DNA from: Bacteroidota bacterium
Lineage (GTDB): Bacteria > Bacteroidota > Rhodothermia > Rhodothermales > UBA10348
DNA: 59,880 nucleotides
NCBI GenBank assembly: GCA_029262855.1
Contig: JAJCYP010000026.1
Location: forward strand, 1 to 59,880
Direction: 5' to 3'
Shown: positions 52,368 to 59,707 of the stretch, one piece after another
Position numbering within the stretch: the stretch's first letter is position 1
How the letters are laid out: each line of letters begins with the position of its first letter
Program-made: the position numbers and the translations under genes
Notes under the pieces: model-generated
What the model was told of the DNA's origin: nothing
The model's input: only the letters and a program-made list of their open reading frames with translations
Databases searched by the model: none

Positions 52368-52980
52368 GGGCCACGCCGGACGACGATGGTCTGGGAGGCG
52401 GACGCAACGCCTCGAGGGCCTCGCGCGTGTCCACGTCCTGATGGATCGCGGGATCATCAATCCCCACAAGGACAAGCTTGTGGGGATCGATTATGTCTCG
52501 GGGTGGCTGGTGGTGCAGGCATTCCAGTTGATTCCTGAGTGCCCTCGGAAAGAAGACCGGGTGCCCGGCTATGCCGTGGTGTACGGGCCTCACGACAGAG
52601 CCTGCCCTTACTGAGTCAAGCACCGCCCGGGCATGAGCCGCCGTCAGCAGTGGCATGTCTCCAGGCCACACCAGGAAGCCCTCGGACTGGGGAGAGCAGG
52701 CGCGAACTCCGGCGGCCACCGAACCTCCCATCCCCTCATGCCCGGAAACCACCACTCGATGAATCTGCGAGCCATTTGCTGCTTCGTCCCAGCACCCGGC
52801 CTGCGAAGCCTGGCGCGTCACAACTACAATCTCCAGTGGAGCCAGTGCGATAGCCTCATTGACCACGGTCCACAGAACCGTGTGCTGCCCCCACGGCATG
52901 GACAGCTTGTCATCCTCTCCGAATCGCTCGGAGAAACCCGCCGCCGGAATGATCACGCTGATCCGTGATGGGTCCATCAT
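52360..52980 (-). CDS. MobA/MocA-like molybdopterin nucleotidyltransferase
   Basis: The 206-residue product from ATG 52980 has the nucleotidyltransferase signature I-I-P-A-A-G-F-S-E-R-F-G-E-D-D-K-L-S-M-P and the acidic motif W-P-G-D-M-P-L-L. The G-x3-R-F-G and G-D-M-P pattern matches MocA, which adds CMP to Mo-molybdopterin for periplasmic or hydroxylase enzymes, but MobA (GMP) cannot be excluded. It is the first gene of the MobA-like/XdhC/desaturase operon and suits the Tat-exported IorB-like enzyme. Confidence 0.87.
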   Translation of the reverse strand: MMDPSRISVIIPAAGFSERFGEDDKLSMPWGQHTVLWTVVNEAIALAPLEIVVVTRQASQAGCWDEAANGSQIHRVVVSGHEGMGGSVAAGVRACSPQSEGFLVWPGDMPLLTAAHARAVLDSVRAGSVVRPVHHGIAGHPVFFPRALRNQLECLHHQPPRDIIDPHKLVLVGIDDPAIHQDVDTREALEALRPPPRPSSSGVAHA

Positions 52981-53040
52981 GCTTCCAGTCGTTCCAGGGT
53001 CCACCAGGCATTCAGGCCTTCTGCCGAGATCAGCACTTCG

Positions 53041-53085
53041 AACGCCCGTTGGGGCGTTGTTTCAATCCAATAATCGTGTTGGATT
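53041..53085 (+). promoter_or_regulatory. Two tandem hairpins upstream of the RRM gene
   Basis: AACGCCC-GTTG-GGGCGTT (53041-53058) is a perfect 7-bp stem with a 4-base loop. AATCCAA-TAATCGTG-TTGGATT (53064-53085) is a second perfect 7-bp stem with an 8-base loop. They lie in the 293-base spacer between the divergent MobA-like and RRM genes, which holds no convincing gene. They could be a terminator pair, an operator dyad or part of a long 5' leader. Confidence 0.45.
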
Positions 53086-53273
53086 TCCATAAACAGCGTT
53101 GGGGAGGCTTGAATAATACGGAGTCTTGCGAGGGCAATTGCGGAACAATGGCTGTTCGAGAGGATTCCCGCCCCGTTCTGTTAATCTCGATCCCCGCCCG
53201 GGCTCCGTCACATCGGGTGAAATGCCTTGGGGATTTCGGCGACCACAACTATAGCGGTCGCCCATGCTACTCA

Positions 53274-53570
53274 ATGAAAAAGCTCTACGTGGGCAACCTG
53301 CCCTGGCGTACAACTGACGCCGATCTCGAGGACCTCTTCGCAAGCCATGGCTCTGTCGAGTCCGCGGTTGTAATCACCGATCGCGAAACCGGCCGCTCAC
53401 GCGGATTCGGATTCGTGGAAATGGAAGACGATGGCGCTACGGCTGCCATGGACGCTCTTGACGGACACGATATGGGCGGACGCCCACTTCGTGTCAACGA
53501 GGCAAACGATCGCCCCCGTCGCCCGCAAGGCGGTGGTGGTGGTGGTGGCGGCGGCGGTAATCGCTGGTAG
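53274..53570 (+). CDS. RRM RNA-binding protein with Gly-rich tail
   Basis: ATG 53274 gives a 98-residue protein. One RNA recognition motif fills residues 2-80: RNP2 is L-Y-V-G-N-L and RNP1 is R-G-F-G-F-V-E-M, with T-D-A-D-L-E-D-L-F in helix 1. The tail is R-P-R-R-P-Q-G followed by a glycine run and N-R-W, as in bacterial/cyanobacterial Rbp proteins, which are often cold-induced and act as RNA chaperones. It is flanked by unusual hairpins on both sides. A start upstream in the same frame lacks support. Confidence 0.93.
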   Translation: MKKLYVGNLPWRTTDADLEDLFASHGSVESAVVITDRETGRSRGFGFVEMEDDGATAAMDALDGHDMGGRPLRVNEANDRPRRPQGGGGGGGGGGNRW

Positions 53571-53578
53571 CCCACTCC

Positions 53579-53688
53579 GTCCGGGCTTGCCCGGACACCC
53601 AAGCGTTCGCGCTTGATGAGGCCTAGGCCTCAAATGACTGTTGCGTTCCCGACACTCTCCAGGCCTGGGGATCCTCGGGCCTGGAGAG
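53579..53688 (+). other. Array of four hairpins downstream of the RRM gene
   Basis: Four inverted repeats are packed in 110 bases: GTCCGGGC-TT-GCCCGGAC at 53579-53596; CAAGCG-TTCG-CGCTTG at 53600-53615 (a UUCG tetraloop); a perfect 16-base palindrome with core GAGGCCTAGGCCTC at 53617-53632; and an 11-bp stem CTCTCCAGGCC/GGCCTGGAGAG at 53655-53665/53678-53688. The first is terminator-like but has no T run. The block begins 8 bases after the RRM stop and ends 46 bases before the next start. Confidence 0.7.
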
Positions 53689-53734
53689 AGGGGCGCAGTC
53701 AGTTGCAGAAAGGAACGAAGTGTAGTTTCAGGGC

Positions 53735-54946
53735 ATGTCGCTGAAAGCCCCCCTGACCCACGTTCCGCTGAGTTGGCCCACTCGCGCCGCATTTCGAAGC
53801 CGGCCCTTCCGCGCCGCGCCGATCGTCGCTTGCCTCCTGCTGGGGCTGAGTTGCGCCTTTTCGGTACTCCCGACAATGGGGCAGACCCGCTCAGACCGCG
53901 CCCGAGGCCTGCTGATTGGTTCCCTGATCGGCGACGCCGCGGGTGCTCCCACAGAGTTCGCTGAGCCTGACCGAGGCCAGCACACGACGCAGGCCCACGC
54001 ACTTTCTGAGGGCGACCTCGCCGCCTTGGCGTCCATGTTCGTCATCCCCAGGTCCGGACGAGACGCCGAGCCCTATGGTCCGTGGAGTGACCGTGCCGCA
54101 ACACTGACCGACGACTCCCGGTTCAAGATCATTTTCTTCGATCACCTCGAGCGTTCCGGGGCTGTTTCCCGATTGGGTTTCGCTGAGGAGATAATCCGCT
54201 GGGAGCGGTCGTCCGAACTCGCCTCAGCCTGGCTGGAGCAGTTCGGCCTGGCAGCCCGGTGGGTCCTGGGCGATTCGACTGCAGGCCGCCCGCCCGAACG
54301 CGCCTGGGGTGGAATTGCCACCATGGCCGGTCAGATGCCGTTTCTGCCTATCGCACTCCTGGCCGAGTCGCCCGAGGAAGCATACCGCTTGACATGGGCA
54401 ATCAATTTTCTCGACAATGGATTCGGGAAGGATCTGACGGCTGGACTGGTCGCCGGCCTGAATCACGCGCTCGAACCCGGAGCCACCTGGGAATCGGTGG
54501 AGCGCGTCATGCGGGACACGGACCCCTTCGGATTTGGGGAGGTGCCCTGGGTACCCCGGCGTCTGGACCTCTGGCTCGACACGGCCGCCCGGACTGCGGA
54601 AGAAGCTGAAGGAAGCCCGTCCAGGCTCTACGAACTGCTCGAGCTCCGCTCCGAGGCCGTCACCTGGTGGGAGTCCTGGGTTCCCCTGCTGGTGACGTTC
54701 AGCACCGCACGGATCACCGGCGGCAACCCACTGGCCACCCTCCAGGTGATCCAGGAATTCGGTCATGACACCGATTCCTATCTGCAGCTGGCGGGGGCTT
54801 TCCTGGGCGCCTTGCACGGAGTGCAGGTCTTTCCGACAGAACTGCGAGAGCAGGTGGCCGTGAGCTTGGAAGCGGACTACGGCGATTCGGTCGACAGGTG
54901 GTTGCGTCTGGCGCGGGAAGCAGGCTCCGACAGCCATCGCAACTAG
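53735..54946 (+). CDS. Exported ADP-ribosylglycohydrolase family protein
   Basis: The 403-residue protein has a long basic N-region and a hydrophobic stretch (A-C-L-L-L-G-L-S-C-A-F-S-V-L, about residues 32-45), so it is probably secreted or lipid-anchored. The ARH fold is marked by G-S-L-I-G-D-A-A-G-A-P-T-E, the metal-binding T-D-D-S near residue 128, and the late G-H-D-T-D-S-Y-L-Q-L-A-G-A-F-L-G-A metal and helix motif. Members remove ADP-ribose from proteins, DNA or small molecules. Cytosolic forms are usual, so export is odd. It converges on cutC with a 4-nt overlap. Confidence 0.83.
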   Translation: MSLKAPLTHVPLSWPTRAAFRSRPFRAAPIVACLLLGLSCAFSVLPTMGQTRSDRARGLLIGSLIGDAAGAPTEFAEPDRGQHTTQAHALSEGDLAALASMFVIPRSGRDAEPYGPWSDRAATLTDDSRFKIIFFDHLERSGAVSRLGFAEEIIRWERSSELASAWLEQFGLAARWVLGDSTAGRPPERAWGGIATMAGQMPFLPIALLAESPEEAYRLTWAINFLDNGFGKDLTAGLVAGLNHALEPGATWESVERVMRDTDPFGFGEVPWVPRRLDLWLDTAARTAEEAEGSPSRLYELLELRSEAVTWWESWVPLLVTFSTARITGGNPLATLQVIQEFGHDTDSYLQLAGAFLGALHGVQVFPTELREQVAVSLEADYGDSVDRWLRLAREAGSDSHRN

Positions 54947-55575
54947 GCGAGCACTGCCATAATCGCAGGAATGGCGCTGGCCCGTGCATGCACCTCCCGG
55001 GCTCCCGTCCGCTGAACCAGCTCCTTGACGTGGTCGGCCCGGACCCCTCCGCCGACCACTATCGTGGGGCCGGACATGGCCACGAGCCGGGCCAGCGCGT
55101 CGATGCCCTCCAGCGCCGACCCTCCCCCACCTGAAGTGAGGATCCGGGCCACGCCCATGTCCGCACAATCGCGGTAGGCCTGCACCGAATCGACAGCGTC
55201 ATCGAACGCTTTGTGGAAGGTTACCGGCACGCCTCCCGCGGCGCGAACGAGGACCCTCAACTGGTCTCGGTCAAGCCGCCCACTGTTGTCCAGACACCCT
55301 ACGACTACGCCGGCGGCTCCTGCCTCCACGCAGTCTCGAATCTGGCCGACCGTGATCTCTATTTCCTTCGCCGTGTATACGAAACTCCCGCTGCGGGGAC
55401 GCACAAGCACCATCACGCCACCCGAACAGACGTGACACGCCTCACGGATCAGATCCGTCGTTGGGGTCAGTCCACCGGATGCCAGATCTGCGCAAAGCTC
55501 AATGCGCCCGGCCCCCGCGCGCTGTGATAACAGGACGTCAGAAATCGATTCACAGCAGCTTTCAACCAGAGCCAT
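54943..55575 (-). CDS. cutC: CutC family protein
   Basis: The 210-residue TIM-barrel protein starts at ATG 55575. Family motifs are R-I-E-L-C-A-D-L-A-S-G-G-L-T-P, V-M-V-L-V-R-P-R-S-G-S-F-V-Y, V-T-F-H-K-A-F-D and R-I-L-T-S-G-G-G-G-S-A. CutC was named for copper tolerance in Escherichia coli, though that role is disputed. It is somewhat shorter than the usual 245 residues at its C-terminus. Cytoplasmic; no copper-export gene is nearby. Confidence 0.92.
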   Translation of the reverse strand: MALVESCCESISDVLLSQRAGAGRIELCADLASGGLTPTTDLIREACHVCSGGVMVLVRPRSGSFVYTAKEIEITVGQIRDCVEAGAAGVVVGCLDNSGRLDRDQLRVLVRAAGGVPVTFHKAFDDAVDSVQAYRDCADMGVARILTSGGGGSALEGIDALARLVAMSGPTIVVGGGVRADHVKELVQRTGAREVHARASAIPAIMAVLA

Positions 55576-55639
55576 TCTGTTCGGGATCCTGAGGGTGACG
55601 AAGTGGATTGGAGCGACTCACCTCTCAAAGAGCACCTCG

Positions 55640-56281
55640 ATGCGGCAGTTCCTGTACCTCTTTTTCGCGACCATATTGATTGGCTGCACATCCACTCCGG
55701 TTGAGGACCCCGAGTTCGCGTACACGAACATGGAACAGAGGCTGCTGGCTGCCAGCCGGGTTTCTTTCGATTTCCGGGTTACGGCCGAAGGCGTGATCGA
55801 TGGCGTTTTTTCAGGCAACGCGTCGGTTTCCTCGGATGGAGCCCTGACCATCAGCGCCGAGGGACGGTTCATCGAACGCGACCTGGTGATGGAACTGGTC
55901 ACGGATGCAGACTCTGTCCGCATGGTCACCACGGAGATGTCCGATGTCGTCCCGCGTCAGGACGACACGTTCAACGCTGTCGTGATCGGACTGACCCGGA
56001 TGGGATTCCTGCATAACCTGGCCGCCTTGACTACGGTATCTCCACCCGAACATGGTGAGGGCGGAATCCAGGAGTGGGTTACGGTGGATAATTTTGAGGC
56101 GGGCGAAATCGGTGATTATTCCGGGGTCTCCTTTGACGTTTTTGTCCAGGGTGAGCGCACTTCGGGCGCCGTACTCGCCATGGTCGACGGACTCCCGGTG
56201 CTGCGACGCCAGGTTGTTGCGTTCCCGGGCGGCGAGATGGTCGTCACCGAGGAGTACTCGAACTTCGTCGTCGCCGACTAG
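55640..56281 (+). CDS. Hypothetical lipoprotein
   Basis: ATG 55640 opens a lipoprotein signal (M-R-Q-F-L-Y-L-F-F-A-T-I-L-I-G-C, Cys16), giving 213 residues. The mature protein is beta-rich with repeated short strands (R-V-S-F-D-F-R-V-T-A-E-G, A-S-V-S-S-D-G-A-L-T-I-S, E-G-R-F) and ends V-T-E-E-Y-S-N-F. The pattern recalls LolA/LppX-like lipid-binding half-barrels, but I cannot assign a family. It has its own start after the divergent cutC gene, with 64 bases between starts. Confidence 0.68.
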   Translation: MRQFLYLFFATILIGCTSTPVEDPEFAYTNMEQRLLAASRVSFDFRVTAEGVIDGVFSGNASVSSDGALTISAEGRFIERDLVMELVTDADSVRMVTTEMSDVVPRQDDTFNAVVIGLTRMGFLHNLAALTTVSPPEHGEGGIQEWVTVDNFEAGEIGDYSGVSFDVFVQGERTSGAVLAMVDGLPVLRRQVVAFPGGEMVVTEEYSNFVVAD

Positions 56282-56291
56282 TCGGATTGCG

Positions 56292-57275
56292 TCAGGCCCT
56301 CATCAGGCGCTCCGCTCGCGACAACAGTTCTTTCTTCTCGGCAAGCGTCCGAACAAGCGGTAGTTGGGCTACGCCGATCAGCCGGCGCATGATTTCTACC
56401 CCCGCGAACCGGTCGACCAATTCCCGATCAAAGGGCCGAGTGTATGCCTTGAGTGCACGGGAGCATTCGTCTGAACTGTGGCCGGACATGTGCAGGTGAG
56501 CCACGAAGACCCCCAGGTCGAACTCGCGCGCACCCAGGAAGCCAAACTCCGGGTCGATCACTTTGACACCGTCGCCGGTCCGCAGCCAACTGCCCGGATA
56601 GAAGTCACCGTGCAGCAGCGTTTCTCCATCGCTGAGATACAGATTCCCAAGGACGGACGTGATGTCACGAAGTCCGGCGCGGACCCGAAACTCATCCGCC
56701 AACGCCTGGAGACCGGGGGTCACCTCATCCAGGTCCATGCCGTGCGCGCCCGTCATCGGCAGATCGAAAATGTGGGCGTGATTCAGTTTCCGCATTTCCC
56801 GATTCCGAAGTCCCTCCCGCAGCGGGTCGGGGACTTGGACATCGTGGAGTTCTGAGAGCCACGTTGCCAGCGGCTGAGGGTCGAGCCTACCGGTGGCATA
56901 GAGGTCTGTGCAATCGGAGGCAGTGCCAAGGTCCTCGAGGATGGCACTCCGACTACCCTCATCCACGGCAAAGATGGCCGGCATTCGGTCCGCGACGGCA
57001 GGGTGGTCCGAGACGGCCTGATAGAACGCCACCTCGACCAGCATCCGATCTCCGGGTGCCTCAATGCTGGGGTATTTTTCCACCCAGGGGCGGGATTGCT
57101 TCAGTATGAACGAACGCCTGGTTGTAACTGCGCGCACAACAAGGTTCATGTTGCCCTCTCCCGCCTTTTCCATCCGGACCACCTCCTCGGTTGCGGTCAG
57201 CCAGCCCAAGGCGTGGAGATGGGCCACGATGTCATCGGGTCGATCAAGAGATAGCGTCGGAAAACTGGCGGGCAT
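56292..57275 (-). CDS. APH-fold sugar kinase similar to methylthioribose kinase
   Basis: The 327-residue protein has a phosphotransferase fold: G-E-G-N-M-N-L-V nucleotide loop, F-I-L-K-Q-S-R-P-W with the ATP lysine, catalytic L-L-H-G-D-F-Y-P-G-S-W and metal-binding V-I-D-P-E-F-G-F-L-G. The R-S-F-I-L-K-Q-S and H-G-D-x-x-P-G-S patterns are closest to 5-methylthioribose kinase (MtnK), which phosphorylates methylthioribose in methionine salvage. It is shorter than typical MtnK (about 400), and no mtnA or other salvage gene is nearby, so the substrate is provisional. Confidence 0.75.
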   Translation of the reverse strand: MPASFPTLSLDRPDDIVAHLHALGWLTATEEVVRMEKAGEGNMNLVVRAVTTRRSFILKQSRPWVEKYPSIEAPGDRMLVEVAFYQAVSDHPAVADRMPAIFAVDEGSRSAILEDLGTASDCTDLYATGRLDPQPLATWLSELHDVQVPDPLREGLRNREMRKLNHAHIFDLPMTGAHGMDLDEVTPGLQALADEFRVRAGLRDITSVLGNLYLSDGETLLHGDFYPGSWLRTGDGVKVIDPEFGFLGAREFDLGVFVAHLHMSGHSSDECSRALKAYTRPFDRELVDRFAGVEIMRRLIGVAQLPLVRTLAEKKELLSRAERLMRA

Positions 57276-57328
57276 GGAGCGCCGAGAATAGATTGTACGT
57301 TGAACGCCAAGGATACTGGAGCGGCATC

Positions 57329-57829
57329 ATGGACGGCGAGAACAAGCTCAGAATATCGGACCTCGAACGGTGGCTTTCGCCGCCCAAGGGAGGACTCTGG
57401 CATGGAGGCCCAAGCGTAGTTTCTGTTTTGAGAGGCGTGACGGCCGAGGCGGCCGCCTGGCGACCCCACCCGGATCGGCACACCATTTGGGAGCTGATGC
57501 TTCACATCGCCTACTGGAAGTACGCGATCCGCCGACGCATCGAGGACGGTGAGCGGGGTGGTTTTCCGCGTCGCCCCTCGGACTGGCCCAGCCAGCCGGG
57601 CACGCCGGATGAGGCGAACTGGCGCGCAGATCGGGCGCTTCTCAAGTCCGAGCACGAACACTTGGTCGCGCTGGTATCCGGATTTCCGCCCCATCGCCTG
57701 GATGAACCGTCCGGCGGCACAGGCCAGTGGACCTTCATGGATCTACTTTCTGGCGCCGTACTGCATGACACGTATCACGTCGGACAGATCCAGCTCATGA
57801 AGCGCCTCCACCGGACCGAAACCACATGA
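57329..57829 (+). CDS. DinB family protein (first)
   Basis: ATG 57329, preceded by GGAG at 57318-57321, gives 166 residues. It is a four-helix DinB/YfiT-like bundle with the metal-ligand histidines in L-M-L-H-I-A-Y-W-K and V-L-H-D-T-Y-H-V-G-Q-I. DinB-fold enzymes include thiol transferases (bacillithiol, mycothiol type) and metal hydrolases; many are uncharacterised. It overlaps the next gene by 4 nt (ATGA), and a second DinB gene follows that one. Confidence 0.85.
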   Translation: MDGENKLRISDLERWLSPPKGGLWHGGPSVVSVLRGVTAEAAAWRPHPDRHTIWELMLHIAYWKYAIRRRIEDGERGGFPRRPSDWPSQPGTPDEANWRADRALLKSEHEHLVALVSGFPPHRLDEPSGGTGQWTFMDLLSGAVLHDTYHVGQIQLMKRLHRTETT

Positions 57830-58359
57830 CGCAGGCAACGCAACGACAAGCCGCCGCGCGCGACCTCCGGATGCGGCCCCGGTTCACCGGGCACGCGCCC
57901 CACGGCCGGGCACGCTTTCAGGTCCTCCTGCAGAACGCCCTCGACACGTCTTCTGGTGTTCGAGGCACGACGTTTGAGTTTTCCGCGGTGCTCAAGGTGG
58001 CCGAGCAGGATCGGCACTTCTGGTCTCCTCAACTGCATCTTGCGCTGGATGATGGCGAAGACCAAACCCTTATCCACGGCCGTTTCAGCCCGCACCCAAC
58101 GGTTTGGTCCGGCTTTCTGGCGCTCTATCTGGCCATCGCATTCAGCGGTATTGTCGGAGTGATATTCGGGACGTCCCAATGGACGCTCGGCGTGACCCCG
58201 ACTGCGCTTCTTGCCGGTCCCGTCGCGATCGTTCTCACGGGGGCGGTCTATCTGGCGGCGAGGACAGGCAGACGATTGGGTCGCGATCAAATGATGGAAT
58301 TGTCGACCTTTCTGGCTGATGCCACCGGTTTTCAACGAAACAGCCCAGATCATGCCTGA
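57826..58359 (+). CDS. Hypothetical two-helix membrane protein
   Basis: The 177-residue product overlaps the first DinB gene (ATGA) and the second by 8 nt. Two membrane helices lie at about residues 95-115 and 122-145; the N-terminal 90 residues are soluble and beta-rich (F-E-F-S-A-V-L-K-V, L-H-L-A-L-D-D-G). I know no family for it. Tight packing between two DinB genes suggests a shared function. Confidence 0.65.
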   Translation: MTQATQRQAAARDLRMRPRFTGHAPHGRARFQVLLQNALDTSSGVRGTTFEFSAVLKVAEQDRHFWSPQLHLALDDGEDQTLIHGRFSPHPTVWSGFLALYLAIAFSGIVGVIFGTSQWTLGVTPTALLAGPVAIVLTGAVYLAARTGRRLGRDQMMELSTFLADATGFQRNSPDHA

Positions 58360-58867
58360 CCGCCTCCCGGAGCCCAGCGAGTACGCGCCGTTTTACGCCG
58401 GCTATGTCAGCGAAGCACCCACAGGGAAGATCGTGGACGTGCTTCGCGCTCAGCAGACCTCCATCCGGGGCTTCATTGTGGGTCTGCCCGAGGAGTTGGC
58501 GGGATATCGCTATGCCGAGGGCAAATGGAGCGTGGCCGAGGTCCTTGGGCACGTGGTGGACACGGAGCGGGTGTTCGGATACCGAGCTCTCCATTTCGCA
58601 CGCGGCGCCACCGGCGCCATCCCTGGGATGGATCAGGACGAGTTCGCCGCGACCGCTCCCTACCACCGGCGATCGCTTGCGTCCATCGCCGATGAGTTTT
58701 CGTGGCTTCGGGCAGCGAACGTCGAGCAGTATCAGGCCTTCGACGCCGAGATTTTCGGACGCAGCGGGGTTGCCTCGGGCGCCACCGCGTCGGTTCGGGC
58801 CCTCCTCCACATCATGGCGGGGCACGCCGCACACCACATCACCGTACTCGAAGAGCGCTACCTCTGA
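58352..58867 (+). CDS. DinB family protein (second)
   Basis: ATG 58352 gives 171 residues. Ligand histidines appear in V-L-G-H-V-V-D-T-E and A-G-H-A-A-H-H-I-T-V-L, with R-Y-A-E-G-K-W-S-V-A-E before the first, the usual DinB_2 arrangement. It differs in sequence from the first DinB gene, so recent duplication is unlikely. It ends 57 bases before the VOC gene. Confidence 0.86.
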   Translation: MPDRLPEPSEYAPFYAGYVSEAPTGKIVDVLRAQQTSIRGFIVGLPEELAGYRYAEGKWSVAEVLGHVVDTERVFGYRALHFARGATGAIPGMDQDEFAATAPYHRRSLASIADEFSWLRAANVEQYQAFDAEIFGRSGVASGATASVRALLHIMAGHAAHHITVLEERYL

Positions 58868-58924
58868 CTTGCAACGTCCCTGGGCGCAGAGCCATCTTGG
58901 CCAGGAAACGCGACCCCCAATGAC

Positions 58925-59707
58925 ATGAACCCCTTCTTGACCCACGGAGCCATTTCCTGGCCCGAACTGCAGACCAGCGATCCGTCTTCCGCCCTGGCCT
59001 TTTACCAGACCGTGTTCGGCTGGGAGGGAGAGAGTATGGAAATGGCGGGCGGGATGGGCACCTACCATGTTGGCAAGACTGATGGCATTCCCCATGCGGG
59101 CGTAATACAGCGGGTCTCAGAGGAGATGCCACCCTGCTGGATTTTCTACGTCACCGTGGACTCGGCCGATGATGTGGCCGCCCGCGCCGCTGAGCTGGGC
59201 GGCCAGGTTTTCATGCCGGTCATGACAGTACCTACCGTTGGGACATTTTGCGGCATCGCGGACCCTCAGGGCGCCATGATTTTCGCCATGGAGTGGGAGC
59301 CCAACGACGGGCCGGAAGTGAAATTCGCGGACGCGTTTCAGACTCCGGGACAGTTTTCCTGGTTTCAGCTGCAGACCCCGGATATTGATGGTGCCGTGGC
59401 GTTCTATACGGCCCTCTTCGGTTGGAAAACCGAAGTCAACATGATGGGTGCCGGTCCCTACACCATGCTTAAAATCGGTGATGTGGCATTCGGCGGTGCC
59501 GCTCCGCCGATGGGTGAGGTCCCCGCGCACTGGTCAGGATACCTCACCGTCGCGGACGTGGACGAAACCGTCGCGGCCATTGCCGCGAACGGCGGCACGG
59601 TGATGGGCGAACCCTTCGATATTCCAGAGGTGGGAAAGATGGTGGTCTTCCAGGACCCCCAGGGAGCCCGCTGTATGGCCATCGCCTACCACACGCCTTC
59701 CGAATGA
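58925..59707 (+). CDS. Two-domain VOC (glyoxalase/bleomycin resistance-like) protein
   Basis: The 260-residue protein has two beta-alpha-beta-beta-beta units: the first from P-E-L-Q-T-S-D-P-S-S-A-L-A-F-Y and the second from F-Q-L-Q-T-P-D-I-D-G-A-V-A-F-Y, each ending with a D-P-Q-G-A pattern. It matches the CFP30B/27-kDa-antigen-like VOC family, of unknown substrate. Metal ligands are incomplete, so it may bind a ligand rather than catalyse. Its stop overlaps the SUI1 gene start (ATGA). Confidence 0.88.
   Translation: MNPFLTHGAISWPELQTSDPSSALAFYQTVFGWEGESMEMAGGMGTYHVGKTDGIPHAGVIQRVSEEMPPCWIFYVTVDSADDVAARAAELGGQVFMPVMTVPTVGTFCGIADPQGAMIFAMEWEPNDGPEVKFADAFQTPGQFSWFQLQTPDIDGAVAFYTALFGWKTEVNMMGAGPYTMLKIGDVAFGGAAPPMGEVPAHWSGYLTVADVDETVAAIAANGGTVMGEPFDIPEVGKMVVFQDPQGARCMAIAYHTPSE

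Noticed and set aside
53041-53085. CRISPR-like repeats
   Set aside because: The two hairpins differ in sequence and there are no regular repeat-spacer units or cas genes.
53531-53560. GGT/GGC run as a functional DNA repeat
   Set aside because: It is the coding sequence of the Gly-rich tail of the RRM protein, a common feature of that family.
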